A stretch of DNA of 64,000 nt from contig NZ_JACYVH010000005.1 in NCBI RefSeq assembly GCF_014842255.1, forward strand, positions 124,023 through 188,022, in the 5' to 3' direction. Below are positions 47,051 through 56,867 of this stretch, one piece after another. A model generated the notes under the pieces. It saw only the letters and a program-made list of their open reading frames with translations. It searched no databases and was not told the origin of the DNA. Both the position numbers and the translations under genes were made by a program. This stretch comes from Frigoribacterium sp. CFBP 13712 (lineage in GTDB: Bacteria > Actinomycetota > Actinomycetes > Actinomycetales > Microbacteriaceae). Position 1 is the first letter of the stretch; each line of letters starts with the position of its first letter.

Positions 47051-47062
47051 GAGTTGTAGAAG

Positions 47063-47344
47063 ATGCCACGCAGTCTTAAGAAGGGCCCCTTCGTTGACGA
47101 CCACCTGCTCCGCAAGGTCGTCACGCAGAACGAGGCCAGCACCAAGAACGTCATCAAGACCTGGTCGCGCCGATCGATGATCATCCCGAACATGCTGGGA
47201 CACACCATCGCCGTGCACGACGGACGCAAGCACATCCCCGTGTTCGTGACCGAGAGCATGATCGGCCACAAGCTCGGTGAGTTCGCGCCCACCCGCACCT
47301 TCCGTGGTCACGTGAAGGACGACAAGAAGGGTCGTCGCCGCTAA
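47063..47344 (+). CDS. rpsS: 30S ribosomal protein S19
   Basis: S19 binds 16S rRNA in the head together with S13. The 93-residue protein reads [19 protein letters not shown], then [20 protein letters not shown] and [20 protein letters not shown]. The ribosome site AGGAG stands 12-16 bases ahead. Typical length. Confidence 0.98.
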   Translation: MPRSLKKGPFVDDHLLRKVVTQNEASTKNVIKTWSRRSMIIPNMLGHTIAVHDGRKHIPVFVTESMIGHKLGEFAPTRTFRGHVKDDKKGRRR

Positions 47345-47368
47345 CGCGGCGACGTAAGGAGGAGAGAA

Positions 47369-47761
47369 ATGGTGGAGTCGATCGCACGCGTGCGTCACAT
47401 CCGCGTCACCCCCATGAAGGCCCGTCGCGTCGTCAACCTGATCCGCGGCAAGCAGGCCCTCGAGGCCCTGGCCATCCTGAAGTTCGCGCCCCAGGGTGCG
47501 AGCGAGCCCGTCTACAAGCTCGTCGCGTCGGCCATGGCCAACGCCCGTGTCAAGGCGGACAAAGACAACAGCTACCTCGACGAGCAGGACCTCTACGTGA
47601 GCCGTGCATTCGTCGATCAGGGTGCAACCCTCAAGCGGTTCCAGCCGCGAGCCCAGGGGCGCGCCTTCCAGATCCTGAAGCGCACCAGCCACATCACGAT
47701 CGTCCTCGCGACGCCTGATGAGGTCGAGGCTGCCGACGCTACGAAGAAGGCGAGCAAGTAA
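47369..47761 (+). CDS. rplV: 50S ribosomal protein L22
   Basis: L22 sends a beta-hairpin into the exit tunnel. The 130-residue protein has [20 protein letters not shown], the family stretch [17 protein letters not shown] and [20 protein letters not shown]. It begins after a strong GGAGGAG site and its TAA overlaps the rpsC ATG. A short Ala/Lys tail ends it. Confidence 0.98.
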   Translation: MVESIARVRHIRVTPMKARRVVNLIRGKQALEALAILKFAPQGASEPVYKLVASAMANARVKADKDNSYLDEQDLYVSRAFVDQGATLKRFQPRAQGRAFQILKRTSHITIVLATPDEVEAADATKKASK

Positions 47762-48540
47762 TGGGCCAGAAAGTAAACCCGTACGGCTTCCGTCTGGGCA
47801 TCACCACCGACCACGTGTCGCGGTGGTTCACCGACAGCACCAAGCCGGGCCAGCGTTACAGCGACTACGTCGCCGAAGACGTGAAGATCCGCACCCTGCT
47901 CAAGACCTCGCTCGACCGCGCCGGCGTGGCCAAGATCGAGATCGAGCGCACCCGTGACCGCGTCCGCGTCGACATCCACACCGCCCGTCCGGGCATCGTG
48001 ATCGGTCGTCGTGGCGCCGAGGCCGAGCGCATCCGCGGCGACCTCGAGAAGCTCACGAGCAAGCAGATCCAGCTCAACATCCTCGAGGTCAAGAACCCCG
48101 AGGCCGAGGCTCAGCTCGTCGCACAGGGCATCGCCGAGCAGCTCGCTGCTCGTGTCGCGTTCCGTCGTGCGATGCGCAAGGGCCTCCAGGGCGCGCAGCG
48201 CGCCGGTGCCAAGGGTGTCCGCATCCAGGTGTCCGGTCGTCTCGGCGGCGCCGAGATGAGCCGCTCGGAGTTCTACCGCGAGGGCCGCGTGCCCCTGCAC
48301 ACGCTCCGCGCGAACATCGACTACGGCTTCTACGAGGCCAAGACCACCTTCGGTCGCATCGGTGTCAAGGTCTGGATCTACAAGGGCGACATCACCAACA
48401 AGGAGCTCGCACGCGAGCAGGCGAACCAGAAGTCGTCTCGCCCCGAGCGCCGTAACGACCGTGACGGTGCCCGTCGCGGCGGGGGCGACCGCGCTCCCCG
48501 CGAGCAGAAGGCACCCGCCACCACAGGAGCTGAGGCGTAA
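47761..48540 (+). CDS. rpsC: 30S ribosomal protein S3
   Basis: S3 forms part of the mRNA entry channel. The 259-residue protein starts [20 protein letters not shown], has a KH domain with [17 protein letters not shown], and the C-terminal domain [20 protein letters not shown] and [20 protein letters not shown]. The last ~45 residues are a charged Arg/Gly/Asp-rich tail. TAATG overlap with rplV. Confidence 0.98.
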   Translation: MGQKVNPYGFRLGITTDHVSRWFTDSTKPGQRYSDYVAEDVKIRTLLKTSLDRAGVAKIEIERTRDRVRVDIHTARPGIVIGRRGAEAERIRGDLEKLTSKQIQLNILEVKNPEAEAQLVAQGIAEQLAARVAFRRAMRKGLQGAQRAGAKGVRIQVSGRLGGAEMSRSEFYREGRVPLHTLRANIDYGFYEAKTTFGRIGVKVWIYKGDITNKELAREQANQKSSRPERRNDRDGARRGGGDRAPREQKAPATTGAEA

Positions 48541-48542
48541 CC

Positions 48543-48962
48543 ATGCTTATCCCCCGTCGTGTCAAGCACCGCAAGCAGCACCACCCCGGTCGCAGTGGCC
48601 AGGCCACTGGTGGCACCAAGGTCAGCTTCGGTGAGTACGGCATCCAGGCACTCACGCCCGCTTACGTGACCAACCGTCAGATCGAGTCCGCTCGTATCGC
48701 CATGACGCGTCACATCAAGCGCGGCGGCAAGGTCTGGATCAACATCTACCCCGACCGCCCCCTCACGAAGAAGCCCGCCGAGACCCGCATGGGTTCCGGT
48801 AAGGGTTCGCCCGAGTGGTGGGTCGCCAACGTCAAGCCCGGTCGCGTGCTCTTCGAGCTCAGCGGCGTGTCTGACGAAATCGCGCGCGAGGCACTCACTC
48901 GTGCGATCCACAAGCTGCCCCTCAAGGCACGCATCATCAAGCGCGAGGAGGGCGACGCATAA
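48543..48962 (+). CDS. rplP: 50S ribosomal protein L16
   Basis: L16 helps shape the A-site of the 50S subunit. The 139-residue product begins [20 protein letters not shown] and contains [20 protein letters not shown] and [20 protein letters not shown]. It starts two bases after rpsC; the TAA overlaps the rpmC ATG. Confidence 0.98.
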   Translation: MLIPRRVKHRKQHHPGRSGQATGGTKVSFGEYGIQALTPAYVTNRQIESARIAMTRHIKRGGKVWINIYPDRPLTKKPAETRMGSGKGSPEWWVANVKPGRVLFELSGVSDEIAREALTRAIHKLPLKARIIKREEGDA

Positions 48963-49291
48963 TGGCGATCGGATCCAAAGAGCTCCGTCCGACCGAGCTC
49001 GACACTTTCGAAGACGAGCGTCTGGTCGACGAGCTGAAGAAGGCCAAAGAAGAGCTGTTCAACCTGCGCTTCCAGTCGGCCACGGGCCAGCTCGAGAGCC
49101 ACGGCCGCCTGCGTGCCGTGAAGCGCGACATCGCTCGCATCTACACGGTCCTGCGTGAGCGCGAGCTCGGCATCCGTGCCACCCCCGTCGCCGTCGAGGC
49201 CGCTCCCAAGGCGACCAAGAAGTCGACCAAGAAGGCCGCCGCCGACGAGGCGCCCGCCGCCGACACCGTCGAGACCGCCGAGGAGAAGTAA
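48962..49291 (+). CDS. rpmC: 50S ribosomal protein L29, with C-terminal extension
   Basis: L29 is a two-helix protein near the tunnel exit. The conserved part is [20 protein letters not shown], then [20 protein letters not shown] and [16 protein letters not shown]. At 109 residues it is some 35-40 residues longer than most L29; the surplus is a Lys/Ala/Thr then acidic tail. Overlaps at both ends (TAATG) show tight coupling with rplP and rpsQ. Confidence 0.96.
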   Translation: MAIGSKELRPTELDTFEDERLVDELKKAKEELFNLRFQSATGQLESHGRLRAVKRDIARIYTVLRERELGIRATPVAVEAAPKATKKSTKKAAADEAPAADTVETAEEK

Positions 49292-49587
49292 TGGCTACCG
49301 AGAACAAGACCGAGGTCGACTCGGCAGCCGTCGAGACCCGCGGCTACCGCAAGACCCGTCGCGGCTACGTGACCAGCGACAAGATGGACAAGACCATCAC
49401 CGTCGAGGTCGAGGACCGCGTCAAGCACCCCCTGTACGGCAAGGTCATCCGCCGCACGTCCAAGGTCAAGGCGCACGACGAGGCCAACGCGGCCGGTGTC
49501 GGCGACCTCGTCGTGATCAGCGAGACCCGTCCGCTCAGCGCCTCCAAGCGCTGGCGCCTGGTCGAGATCCTCGAGAAGGCGAAGTAG
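49291..49587 (+). CDS. rpsQ: 30S ribosomal protein S17
   Basis: S17 is an OB-fold primary rRNA binder of the 30S body. The 98-residue protein has [39 protein letters not shown] and [20 protein letters not shown]. An N-terminal ~18-residue extension precedes the fold. rplN follows after a 34-base gap. Confidence 0.98.
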   Translation: MATENKTEVDSAAVETRGYRKTRRGYVTSDKMDKTITVEVEDRVKHPLYGKVIRRTSKVKAHDEANAAGVGDLVVISETRPLSASKRWRLVEILEKAK

Positions 49588-49621
49588 GCCTCGCGGCCTG
49601 CTTGCGTAGAAGGAGACACAA

Positions 49622-49990
49622 GTGATTCAGCAGGAATCCCGCCTCAAGATCGCCGACAACACCGGTGCGAAAGAGATCCTCACCATCCGCGTCCTCGGAG
49701 GCTCCGGCCGTCGTTACGCGGGTCTCGGTGACGTCATCGTCGCAACGGTGAAGGACGCCATCCCCGGCGGAAACGTCAAGAAGGGTGACGTCGTCAAAGC
49801 CGTCATCGTTCGCACCAAGAAAGAGGTCCGTCGTCCGGACGGCTCTTACATCAAGTTCGACGAGAACGCCGCAGTGATCCTGAAGGCCGATGGGGACCCC
49901 CGCGGTACCCGTATCTTCGGGCCGGTCGGTCGCGAACTTCGCGACAAGAAGTTCATGAAGATCATCTCGCTGGCGCCGGAGGTTATCTAA
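49622..49990 (+). CDS. rplN: 50S ribosomal protein L14
   Basis: L14 lies at the subunit interface. The 122-residue product reads [20 protein letters not shown], then [20 protein letters not shown] and [23 protein letters not shown] 49622 follows AGAAGGAGA by five bases. Typical size. Confidence 0.98.
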   Translation: MIQQESRLKIADNTGAKEILTIRVLGGSGRRYAGLGDVIVATVKDAIPGGNVKKGDVVKAVIVRTKKEVRRPDGSYIKFDENAAVILKADGDPRGTRIFGPVGRELRDKKFMKIISLAPEVI

Positions 49991-49993
49991 GTC

Positions 49994-50353
49994 ATGGCAA
50001 ACATCAAGAAGGGTGACCTGGTTCAGGTCATCACCGGCGCGACGCAGACGCGTGGCGGCGACCGTGGCAAGCAGGGCAAGGTCCTCGAGGTCCTCGTCGA
50101 GCGCAACCGCGTGGTCGTCGAGGGCGTCAACCTCGTCACCAAGCACGTTCGCGTCGGCCAGACGCAGCGCGGCACGAAGACCGGTGGCATCGAGACGCAC
50201 GAGGCACCCATCCACGTGTCGAACGTCGCCATCGTCGACCCCAAGACCAAGAAGCCGACGCGAGTGGGCTTCCGTGAAGAGACGGTCACCAAGGGCGGCG
50301 TCACCAAGACCGTCCGTGTCCGTTACGCCAAGGCGTCGGGAGAGAACCTCTGA
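49994..50353 (+). CDS. rplX: 50S ribosomal protein L24
   Basis: L24 starts 50S assembly and borders the tunnel exit. The 119-residue protein has a KOW-type N-terminus ([40 protein letters not shown]) and [20 protein letters not shown]. Three bases separate it from rplN; its stop overlaps rplE (TGATG). Confidence 0.98.
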   Translation: MANIKKGDLVQVITGATQTRGGDRGKQGKVLEVLVERNRVVVEGVNLVTKHVRVGQTQRGTKTGGIETHEAPIHVSNVAIVDPKTKKPTRVGFREETVTKGGVTKTVRVRYAKASGENL

Positions 50354-50937
50354 TGACTGACACCACCACCACCCCGACTGCGCTGCCGCGCCTCAAGGCG
50401 AAGTACCGCGCGGAGATCCTTCCGCAGCTGAAGAGCGACTTCGGTTTCACGAACGTCCACCAGGTCCCCGGCCTGGTCAAGATCGTCGTGAACACCGGTG
50501 TCGGCGAGGCCGCCCGTGACAGCAAGATCATCGACGGTGCCATCAAGGACCTCACCGCCATCACGGGTCAGAAGCCTCAGGTCACGAAGGCTCGCAAGTC
50601 GATCGCCCAGTTCAAGCTCCGCGAGGGTCAGCCCATCGGCGCCCACGTGACGCTTCGCGGCGACCGTGCATGGGAGTTCCTCGACCGGCTGCTGTCGCTC
50701 GCTCTTCCCCGCATCCGCGACTTCCGTGGTCTCAGCGACCGCCAGTTCGACGGAAACGGAAACTACACGTTCGGTCTCACGGAGCAGAGCATGTTCCACG
50801 AGATCGATCAGGACCGCATCGACCGCGTGCGTGGATTCGACATCACCGTCGTCACCACCGCCAAGAACGACGACGAGGGGCGCGCGCTGCTGAAGGCGCT
50901 CGGCTTCCCGTTCCGTTCGGCCGACTCGGCCAAGTAA
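50353..50937 (+). CDS. rplE: 50S ribosomal protein L5
   Basis: L5 binds 5S rRNA in the central protuberance. The 194-residue protein contains [40 protein letters not shown] and [20 protein letters not shown]. In most bacteria rpsN (S14) follows; here two strong hairpins and rpsH follow instead. Confidence 0.98.
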   Translation: MTDTTTTPTALPRLKAKYRAEILPQLKSDFGFTNVHQVPGLVKIVVNTGVGEAARDSKIIDGAIKDLTAITGQKPQVTKARKSIAQFKLREGQPIGAHVTLRGDRAWEFLDRLLSLALPRIRDFRGLSDRQFDGNGNYTFGLTEQSMFHEIDQDRIDRVRGFDITVVTTAKNDDEGRALLKALGFPFRSADSAK

Positions 50938-50944
50938 GATCGTC

Positions 50945-50977
50945 CGGTCGGCAACTCGCACGTCGAGTTGCCGACCG
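50945..50977 (+). terminator. Hairpin 1 in the rplE-rpsH gap
   Basis: CGGTCGGCAACTCG (50945-50958) and CGAGTTGCCGACCG (50964-50977) pair over 14 bp around a five-base loop. It stands where rpsN usually lies and may be an internal terminator or a processing site. Confidence 0.8.
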
Positions 50978-50986
50978 TTCCCCTGA

Positions 50987-51011
50987 GGTCGCAGAGATTC
51001 GCTCTGCGACC
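50987..51011 (+). terminator. Hairpin 2 in the rplE-rpsH gap
   Basis: GGTCGCAGAG (50987-50996) and CTCTGCGACC (51002-51011) pair perfectly around a five-base loop, nine bases after hairpin 1. No separate promoter for rpsH was recognised in the remaining ~65 bases. Confidence 0.75.
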
Positions 51012-51078
51012 ACCCGATCGTCCAGGTCGGCACCCGGTGTACCGGATGTCGAAACCGGATGAGAAAGAGATCAATCGC

Positions 51079-51477
51079 ATGACGATGACAGATCCGGTCG
51101 CAGACCTGCTGACCAGACTGCGCAACGCGAACTCGGCCTTCCACGAGACCGTGTCGCTTCCGAGCAGCAAGCTCAAGTCCCACATCGCCGAGATCCTCAA
51201 GCGCGAGGGTTTCATCGAGTCGTGGAAGGTCGAAGACGCCCGCGTCGGACAGACCCTCACCATCGACCTCAAGTACGGCCCCGCCCGTGAGCGCTCCATC
51301 AAGGGCATCAAGCGCGTGTCGAAGCCCGGTCTCCGGGTCTATGCGAAGTCGACCGAGATCCCTCAGGTGCTCGGTGGACTCGGTGTAGCCATCCTGTCGA
51401 CTTCCTCCGGTCTGCTGACCGACCGTGAGGCCCAGAAGAAGGGCGTGGGCGGAGAAGTCATCGCCTACGTGTGGTAA
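51079..51477 (+). CDS. rpsH: 30S ribosomal protein S8
   Basis: S8 binds the central domain of 16S rRNA and in many bacteria represses the spc operon. The 132-residue product reads [39 protein letters not shown] and [23 protein letters not shown] 51079 is taken; ATG 51085 is equally possible. Preceded by a 141-base gap with two hairpins. Confidence 0.97.
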   Translation: MTMTDPVADLLTRLRNANSAFHETVSLPSSKLKSHIAEILKREGFIESWKVEDARVGQTLTIDLKYGPARERSIKGIKRVSKPGLRVYAKSTEIPQVLGGLGVAILSTSSGLLTDREAQKKGVGGEVIAYVW

Positions 51478-51483
51478 CTCGTC

Positions 51484-52020
51484 ATGTCTCGAATCGGAAG
51501 ACTCCCCATCTCGATCCCTGCCGGGGTCGACGTGAAGATCGACGGCCAGGCCGTCACCGTCAAGGGCCCCAAGGGTGAGCTGTCGCTCATCGTGAAGAGC
51601 CCCATCGAAGCCAAGCTCGAAGAGGGCACGGTCGTCGTGACCCGCCCCGACGACGAGCGCGAGTCGCGTTCGCTGCACGGCCTCACGCGTACCCTCATCG
51701 CCAACCAGATCATCGGTGTGACGCAGGGCTACACGAAGGGCCTCGAGGTCGTCGGAACCGGCTACCGCGTCCAGGCCAAGGGCTCGAACATCGAGTTCGC
51801 CCTCGGTTACTCGCACCCCATCACCGTCGAGCCGCCTGCGGGCATCAGCTTCACGGTCGAAGGCAACAACAAGCTCACGGTCGTCGGAATCGACAAGCAG
51901 GCCGTCGGCGAAGTCGCCGCCAACATCCGCAAGCTGCGCAAGCCCGAGCCCTACAAGGGCAAGGGTGTGCGCTACGCCGGCGAGGTCGTCCGCCGCAAGG
52001 CCGGAAAGTCAGGTAAGTAA
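51484..52020 (+). CDS. rplF: 50S ribosomal protein L6
   Basis: L6 lies near the GTPase-associated region. The 178-residue protein has [31 protein letters not shown] and [20 protein letters not shown], the family end signature. It follows rpsH by six bases and precedes rplR by two. Confidence 0.98.
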   Translation: MSRIGRLPISIPAGVDVKIDGQAVTVKGPKGELSLIVKSPIEAKLEEGTVVVTRPDDERESRSLHGLTRTLIANQIIGVTQGYTKGLEVVGTGYRVQAKGSNIEFALGYSHPITVEPPAGISFTVEGNNKLTVVGIDKQAVGEVAANIRKLRKPEPYKGKGVRYAGEVVRRKAGKSGK

Positions 52021-52022
52021 TC

Positions 52023-52394
52023 ATGGGTCTCGGTACACGAGGAAAGAGCAAGTCGGCCGCCACCAAGCGCCGTCACACCCGCCTGCGCAAGAAGGTCGTG
52101 GGCACCGAAGAGCGCCCCCGTCTCGTCGTCACCCGTTCGGCCCGGCACGTGTTCGTGCAGGTCGTCGACGACAGCAAGGGCTTCACCGTCGCCAGCGCAT
52201 CGACCCTCGAGGCCGACCTGCGGTCGTTCGACGGTGACAAGACCGCTAAGTCCCGCAAGGTCGGCGAGCTCGTCGCCGAGCGCGCCAAGGCAGCGGGCAT
52301 CGAGGCCGTCGTGTTCGATCGCGGCGGCAACAAGTACGCCGGACGCGTCGCGGCCATCGCCGAAGGCGCCCGAGAGGCTGGTTTGAACCTGTGA
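52023..52394 (+). CDS. rplR: 50S ribosomal protein L18
   Basis: L18 binds 5S rRNA with L5. The 123-residue product has [40 protein letters not shown] and [20 protein letters not shown]. Its stop overlaps the rpsE GTG by four bases (GTGA). Confidence 0.98.
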   Translation: MGLGTRGKSKSAATKRRHTRLRKKVVGTEERPRLVVTRSARHVFVQVVDDSKGFTVASASTLEADLRSFDGDKTAKSRKVGELVAERAKAAGIEAVVFDRGGNKYAGRVAAIAEGAREAGLNL

Positions 52395-53149
52395 GCGACG
52401 CTACGAACACCACACCCCCCGCCGAGCCCGAGGCGACTGCGACGACCGAGGCGACCAAGGCTCCGGCCGAGGCCGTCGTCGAGCGTCCCGTCGAGACGGC
52501 TGCAGGCTCCGAGTCCAACAACCGCGAGGGTGGTCGTACCGACCGCCGCGGGGGTCAGGGACGCGGAGATCGCAACGCCGGTGGCCGAGGCCGCGGTGAC
52601 CGCGACGACAAGAGCCAGTTCCTGGAGCGCGTCGTCACCATCAACCGCGTGTCCAAGGTCGTCAAGGGCGGTCGTCGCTTCAGCTTCACCGCGCTCGTCG
52701 TGGTCGGAGACGGCAACGGACTCGTCGGCGTCGGCTACGGCAAGGCCCGCGAGGTCCCCACGGCCATCAGCAAGGGCGTCGAAGAGGCGAAGAAGAACTT
52801 CTTCCGCGTCCCCCGCATCGGCAACACGATCCCGCACCCCGTGCAGGGTGAGGCCGCTGCCGGCGTCGTCATGCTGCGTCCGGCTTCTGCCGGTACCGGT
52901 GTCATCGCCGGTGGTCCCGTCCGCGCCGTGCTCGAGTGCGCCGGTGTCCACGACGTGCTGAGCAAGTCGCTCGGTTCGTCCAACACGATCAACATCGTTC
53001 ACGCGACCGTCGAGGCGCTCAAGCAGCTCGAAGAGCCGCGTGCCGTCGCCGCCCGTCGTGGGCTCGACATCGACGCCGTCATGCCGGCCTTCATGGTCCG
53101 TGCAGAGCAGGCGGCGCGTGACGCAGCAACCGCGAAGGCAGGTGCATGA
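52391..53149 (+). CDS. rpsE: 30S ribosomal protein S5, with long N-terminal extension
   Basis: S5 influences decoding accuracy and mRNA unwinding. The conserved protein begins near residue 77 ([20 protein letters not shown], then [37 protein letters not shown]). Before it are ~75 residues rich in Ala, Thr and Glu followed by Arg/Gly ([20 protein letters not shown]). Total 252 residues against ~165-200 in many bacteria. GTG 52391 overlaps rplR, supporting the long form. Confidence 0.96.
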   Translation: MSDATNTTPPAEPEATATTEATKAPAEAVVERPVETAAGSESNNREGGRTDRRGGQGRGDRNAGGRGRGDRDDKSQFLERVVTINRVSKVVKGGRRFSFTALVVVGDGNGLVGVGYGKAREVPTAISKGVEEAKKNFFRVPRIGNTIPHPVQGEAAAGVVMLRPASAGTGVIAGGPVRAVLECAGVHDVLSKSLGSSNTINIVHATVEALKQLEEPRAVAARRGLDIDAVMPAFMVRAEQAARDAATAKAGA

Positions 53150-53334
53150 TGGCCGCCAACCTCAAGGTGACCCAGATCAAGTCCGTAATCAGCGAGAAGC
53201 AGAACCAGCGTGACACGCTGCGGAGCTTGGGCCTCAAGCGCATCGGCCAGTCGGTCGTGCGCGAAGACAACAAGCAGAACCGCGGCTACGTCAACACGGT
53301 CGCCCACCTCGTGAAGGTCGAGGAGATTGACTAA
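53149..53334 (+). CDS. rpmD: 50S ribosomal protein L30
   Basis: A 61-residue L30: [39 protein letters not shown] and [14 protein letters not shown]. The sequence ATGATG allows starts at 53146 or 53149; the second is taken because it places the AGG of the ribosome site at better distance. Overlaps rpsE and rplO at its two ends. Confidence 0.95.
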   Translation: MAANLKVTQIKSVISEKQNQRDTLRSLGLKRIGQSVVREDNKQNRGYVNTVAHLVKVEEID

Positions 53335-53963
53335 TGGCTGACGAGAAGAAGGAGACGGCTGAGAAGGCCGCTCCGAAGAAGGCCGCCGCCACCAAGGCGA
53401 CGACCACGAAGGCTGCCCCCAAGGCAGCCGCCAAGAAGCCGGCTGCCGACAAGGCCGCCGCTTCGACGGGTTCGACCACCAAGGCCGCTCCCGCCGCGAA
53501 GTCGTCCGACGACGTCGCCCGTCCCCAGGTGCTCAAGGTGCACCACCTTCGTCCGGCTCCCGGTGCCAAGAAGGCGAAGACCCGCGTGGGACGCGGTGAA
53601 GGTTCGAAGGGTAAGACCGCTGGGCGTGGAACCAAGGGCCAGAAGGCCCGGTACCAGGTCAAGGTCGGCTTCGAGGGTGGGCAGATGCCGCTCCACATGC
53701 GTACTCCGAAGCTGCGCGGGTTCAAGAACCCGTTCCGCGTCGAGTACCAGGTCGTGAACCTCGAGAAGCTCGGCGAGCTCTACCCCCAGGGTGGCGACGT
53801 CACCGTGAGCGACCTCGTCGCCAAGGGTGCAGTCCGCAAGAACGAGAAGGTCAAGGTCCTCGGACAGGGCGACCTCAGCGTCAAGCTGACCGTCGCGGTC
53901 GACAAGGTCTCCGGCTCCGCCGAAGACAAGATCGTCGCCGCCGGCGGGTCCGTCACCAAGTAA
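53334..53963 (+). CDS. rplO: 50S ribosomal protein L15, with Lys/Ala N-terminal extension
   Basis: L15 is a late-assembly 50S protein. The conserved start [20 protein letters not shown] occurs only at residue ~66, followed by [20 protein letters not shown] and [20 protein letters not shown]. The preceding ~65 residues are Lys/Ala/Thr-rich, histone-tail-like ([20 protein letters not shown]). ATG 53334 overlaps the rpmD stop (TAATG), so the extension is probably translated. Total 209 residues against ~145-150 usual. Confidence 0.95.
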   Translation: MADEKKETAEKAAPKKAAATKATTTKAAPKAAAKKPAADKAAASTGSTTKAAPAAKSSDDVARPQVLKVHHLRPAPGAKKAKTRVGRGEGSKGKTAGRGTKGQKARYQVKVGFEGGQMPLHMRTPKLRGFKNPFRVEYQVVNLEKLGELYPQGGDVTVSDLVAKGAVRKNEKVKVLGQGDLSVKLTVAVDKVSGSAEDKIVAAGGSVTK

Positions 53964-53971
53964 TCACCTGA

Positions 53972-53997
53972 GGGGGTGGCCCGAGAGGGCCACCCCC
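53972..53997 (+). terminator. Hairpin between rplO and secY
   Basis: GGGGGTGGCCC (53972-53982) and GGGCCACCCCC (53987-53997) pair over 11 bp around a GAGA tetraloop. No T-run. It may be a partial terminator lowering secY expression relative to r-proteins. Confidence 0.75.
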
Positions 53998-54031
53998 ATC
54001 AGTCGTCTATCCTCGTACCGGGAGGCACCAC

Positions 54032-55354
54032 GTGTTCAGAGCTGTCGCGCGAATCATGCGCACCCCCGACCTGCGTCGCAAGATCGGGTTCACGCTCGGC
54101 ATCATCGCGCTCTTCCGGTTGGGTTCGTTCATCCCCGCACCGTTCGTCGACTACCAGAACGTGCAGCTCTGTCTCGCCGGCAACACCGGCACATCGGGTC
54201 TCTACGAGCTCGTCAACCTCTTCAGCGGTGGCGCCCTCCTCCAGCTCTCGGTCTTCGCGCTCGGCATCATGCCGTACATCACGTCGTCGATCATCGTGCA
54301 GCTGCTCCGGGTCGTCATCCCGCACTTCGACACCCTCTACAAAGAGGGCCAGTCGGGCCAGGCGAAGCTGACCCAGTACACCCGTTACCTCACGATCGCC
54401 CTCGGCATCCTGCAGTCGACGACCCTGATCACCGTGGCCCGTTCCGGCGCCCTGTTCAGCGGATCCGGCGCAGCCGAATGCAGCCAGCTCATCACGAACG
54501 ACGCCTGGTACGCCGTCATGCTCATGGTGATCACCATGACCGCCGGTACCGGCCTCATCATGTGGATGGGCGAGCTCATCACCGAGCGTGGCATCGGCAA
54601 CGGCATGTCGCTCCTCATCTTCACGTCGATCGCCGCCCGGTTCCCCACGGCTCTCTGGAGCATCGCCCAGGCCCGCGGCTTCGAGATCTTCCTCATGGTC
54701 ATCGCGGTCGGCCTGGTCATCATGGCCGCCGTGGTCTTCGTCGAACAGTCCCAACGCCGTATCCCGGTCCAGTACGCGAAGCGGATGGTCGGCAGACGGA
54801 CGTACGGCGGCAACAATACCTACATCCCGATCAAGGTGAACATGGCCGGTGTCGTGCCCGTCATCTTCGCCTCGTCGCTCCTCTACCTGCCCGCCCTCGT
54901 CGCGCAGTTCAACCAGCCCGCCGACGGCACGGCTCCGCCCGCATGGGTCAGCTGGGTCCAGGCCAACCTGACGTCCGGCGACAACCCCCTCTACATGCTC
55001 GTGTACTTCGCGCTCATCGTCGGGTTCACGTACTTCTACGTCGCGATCACCTTCAACCCCGAAGAGGTCGCCGACAACATGAAGAAGTACGGCGGGTTCA
55101 TCCCGGGCATCCGCGCCGGTCGCCCCACCGCCGAGTACCTCGACTACGTCCTGACGCGGGTCACGCTCCCCGGTGCGCTCTACCTCGGCATCATCGCCCT
55201 CATCCCGCTGATCGCGCTGGCGACCGTGGGCGCGAACCAGAACTTCCCCTTCGGAGGCGCGAGCATCCTGATCATCGTGGGTGTCGGTCTCGAGACGGTG
55301 AAGCAGATCGACTCGCAACTCCAGCAGCGTCACTACGAAGGGCTCCTCCGATGA
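54032..55354 (+). CDS. secY: Protein translocase subunit SecY
   Basis: SecY is the channel of the Sec translocon. The 440-residue protein has ten membrane helices; landmarks are [60 protein letters not shown], the cytoplasmic loop [20 protein letters not shown] and [23 protein letters not shown] 54032 follows CGGGAGG. The stop overlaps the adk ATG (ATGA). Confidence 0.98.
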   Translation: MFRAVARIMRTPDLRRKIGFTLGIIALFRLGSFIPAPFVDYQNVQLCLAGNTGTSGLYELVNLFSGGALLQLSVFALGIMPYITSSIIVQLLRVVIPHFDTLYKEGQSGQAKLTQYTRYLTIALGILQSTTLITVARSGALFSGSGAAECSQLITNDAWYAVMLMVITMTAGTGLIMWMGELITERGIGNGMSLLIFTSIAARFPTALWSIAQARGFEIFLMVIAVGLVIMAAVVFVEQSQRRIPVQYAKRMVGRRTYGGNNTYIPIKVNMAGVVPVIFASSLLYLPALVAQFNQPADGTAPPAWVSWVQANLTSGDNPLYMLVYFALIVGFTYFYVAITFNPEEVADNMKKYGGFIPGIRAGRPTAEYLDYVLTRVTLPGALYLGIIALIPLIALATVGANQNFPFGGASILIIVGVGLETVKQIDSQLQQRHYEGLLR

Positions 55355-55974
55355 GCATCGGTGTCGAAGGACACATCAGTCCGCGCCTCCTCATCGTGGG
55401 TCCCCCCGGGGCCGGCAAGGGCACTCAGGCGTCGGCCATCGCCGAGGCGTACGGCATACCCGCCGTGTCGACTGGTGACATCTTCCGTGCCAACGTCAAG
55501 AACGAGACCGAGCTGGGGCTCAAGGTCAAGGCCATCCTGGCGGCCGGTGACTACGTCCCCGACAGCCTGACCAACGAGCTCATCTCGGATCGACTCGAGC
55601 AGAGCGACGCCGCAGAGGGGTTCCTGCTCGACGGCTACCCGCGCACGATGGCTCAGGTCGACTTCCTCGACGCCCACCTCGCCGAGCGGGGCGAGTCGCT
55701 CACCGGCGTCGTGCAGCTCGTCGCCGATCGCGACGAGATCGTCGAGCGTCTCCGCAAGCGCGCACTCGAGCAGGGTCGTGAAGACGACACCGAAGAGGCG
55801 ATCCGTCACCGTCAAGACGTGTACCTGCGTGAGACGGCGCCGCTGGTCGAGACGTACCGCGAACGCGGTCTGCTCGTCGAGGTCGACGGTCTGGGCAGCA
55901 TCGCCGAGGTGGCGGCACGCATCGACTCGGCGCTGACCGAGCGCGGCTTCCGCTCCACCGCTGCGGCCTCCTGA
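55351..55974 (+). CDS. adk: Adenylate kinase
   Basis: Converts AMP and ATP into two ADP. The 207-residue enzyme has the P-loop [20 protein letters not shown], the AMP-binding [10 protein letters not shown] and DGYPRTMAQ, and the short LID form [20 protein letters not shown] without zinc cysteines, as in other actinobacteria. The start overlaps secY; map begins five bases after the stop. The secY-adk-map order is standard. Confidence 0.97.
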   Translation: MSIGVEGHISPRLLIVGPPGAGKGTQASAIAEAYGIPAVSTGDIFRANVKNETELGLKVKAILAAGDYVPDSLTNELISDRLEQSDAAEGFLLDGYPRTMAQVDFLDAHLAERGESLTGVVQLVADRDEIVERLRKRALEQGREDDTEEAIRHRQDVYLRETAPLVETYRERGLLVEVDGLGSIAEVAARIDSALTERGFRSTAAAS

Positions 55975-55979
55975 CCCGC

Positions 55980-56813
55980 GTGGGTCTGCGGAGACCCGGC
56001 ATCTACAAGAGCCGGGACGAGATGCGCTCCATGGTCCGTCCCGGTCTCCTGACGGCCGAATCGCTCGACGCGGTAGCCGCGGCCATCCGACCGGGTGTCA
56101 CGACCCGAGAGCTCGACGCCATAGCCGAGGCCGTCATCCGAGCCGGGGGCGGCGTGCCCAACTTCATGCTGGTGCCCGGATACCGCCACACCATCTGCGC
56201 GTCGGTCAACGACGAGGTCGTCCACGGCATGCCGGGTGATCGTGTGCTCCGCGCGGGTGACATGGTCTCCATCGACAGCGGCGCCGAGGTCGTCGGCTGG
56301 AACGGCGACAGTGCCCGCACCTTCGTCATCGACGATCCCTCGCGTCCCGACGTCGTCGCCTCGCGCCGACGGCTCAACGACGTCACCGAGCAGGCTCTGT
56401 GGCACGGCATCGCGGCACTCGCGACGGCGCGCAGGCTGGACGAGGTCGGTGGCGCCATCGAAGACCACGTCGAGAGCCAGGGCCGGTTCGGCATCATCGA
56501 GGACTACACGGGTCATGGCATCGGCCGCTCCATGCACGAAGACCCGCCCGTCTTCAACTACCGGGTCTCGGGGCGCAGCCCCTCGGTCAAGCCCGGCCTC
56601 GTCGTGGCCATCGAGCCCATGATCACCTCCGGCACGATCGACACCGTCACGGGTGCCGACGAGTGGACGGTCTCGACCGTCGATGCGTCCGACGCGGCGC
56701 ACTGGGAGCACTCGATCGCCGTCCACGATGACGGCATCTGGGTGCTGACCGCCGCCGACGGCGGCGCAGCCGGTCTCGCCCCGCTGGGCATCAGGCCGGT
56801 CCCGATCGCCTGA
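55980..56813 (+). CDS. map: Methionine aminopeptidase, type I
   Basis: Removes N-terminal Met from nascent proteins. The 277-residue enzyme begins GLRRPGIYKSRDEMRSMVRP. The five metal ligands can be traced: Asp in VSIDSGAEV, Asp in WNGDSARTF, His in GHGIGRSMHEDP, Glu in VVAIEPMITSG and Glu in HWEHSIAV. GTG 55980 is the start. No Zn-finger N-terminal domain. It ends before a minus-strand LCP gene whose 3' end is 54 bases away. Confidence 0.95.
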   Translation: MGLRRPGIYKSRDEMRSMVRPGLLTAESLDAVAAAIRPGVTTRELDAIAEAVIRAGGGVPNFMLVPGYRHTICASVNDEVVHGMPGDRVLRAGDMVSIDSGAEVVGWNGDSARTFVIDDPSRPDVVASRRRLNDVTEQALWHGIAALATARRLDEVGGAIEDHVESQGRFGIIEDYTGHGIGRSMHEDPPVFNYRVSGRSPSVKPGLVVAIEPMITSGTIDTVTGADEWTVSTVDASDAAHWEHSIAVHDDGIWVLTAADGGAAGLAPLGIRPVPIA

Positions 56814-56867
56814 GGCGACTCGAGCGCGGCGTCCGACGTGGTGGAGCCAGCACTCCGTCCGGTGGGA

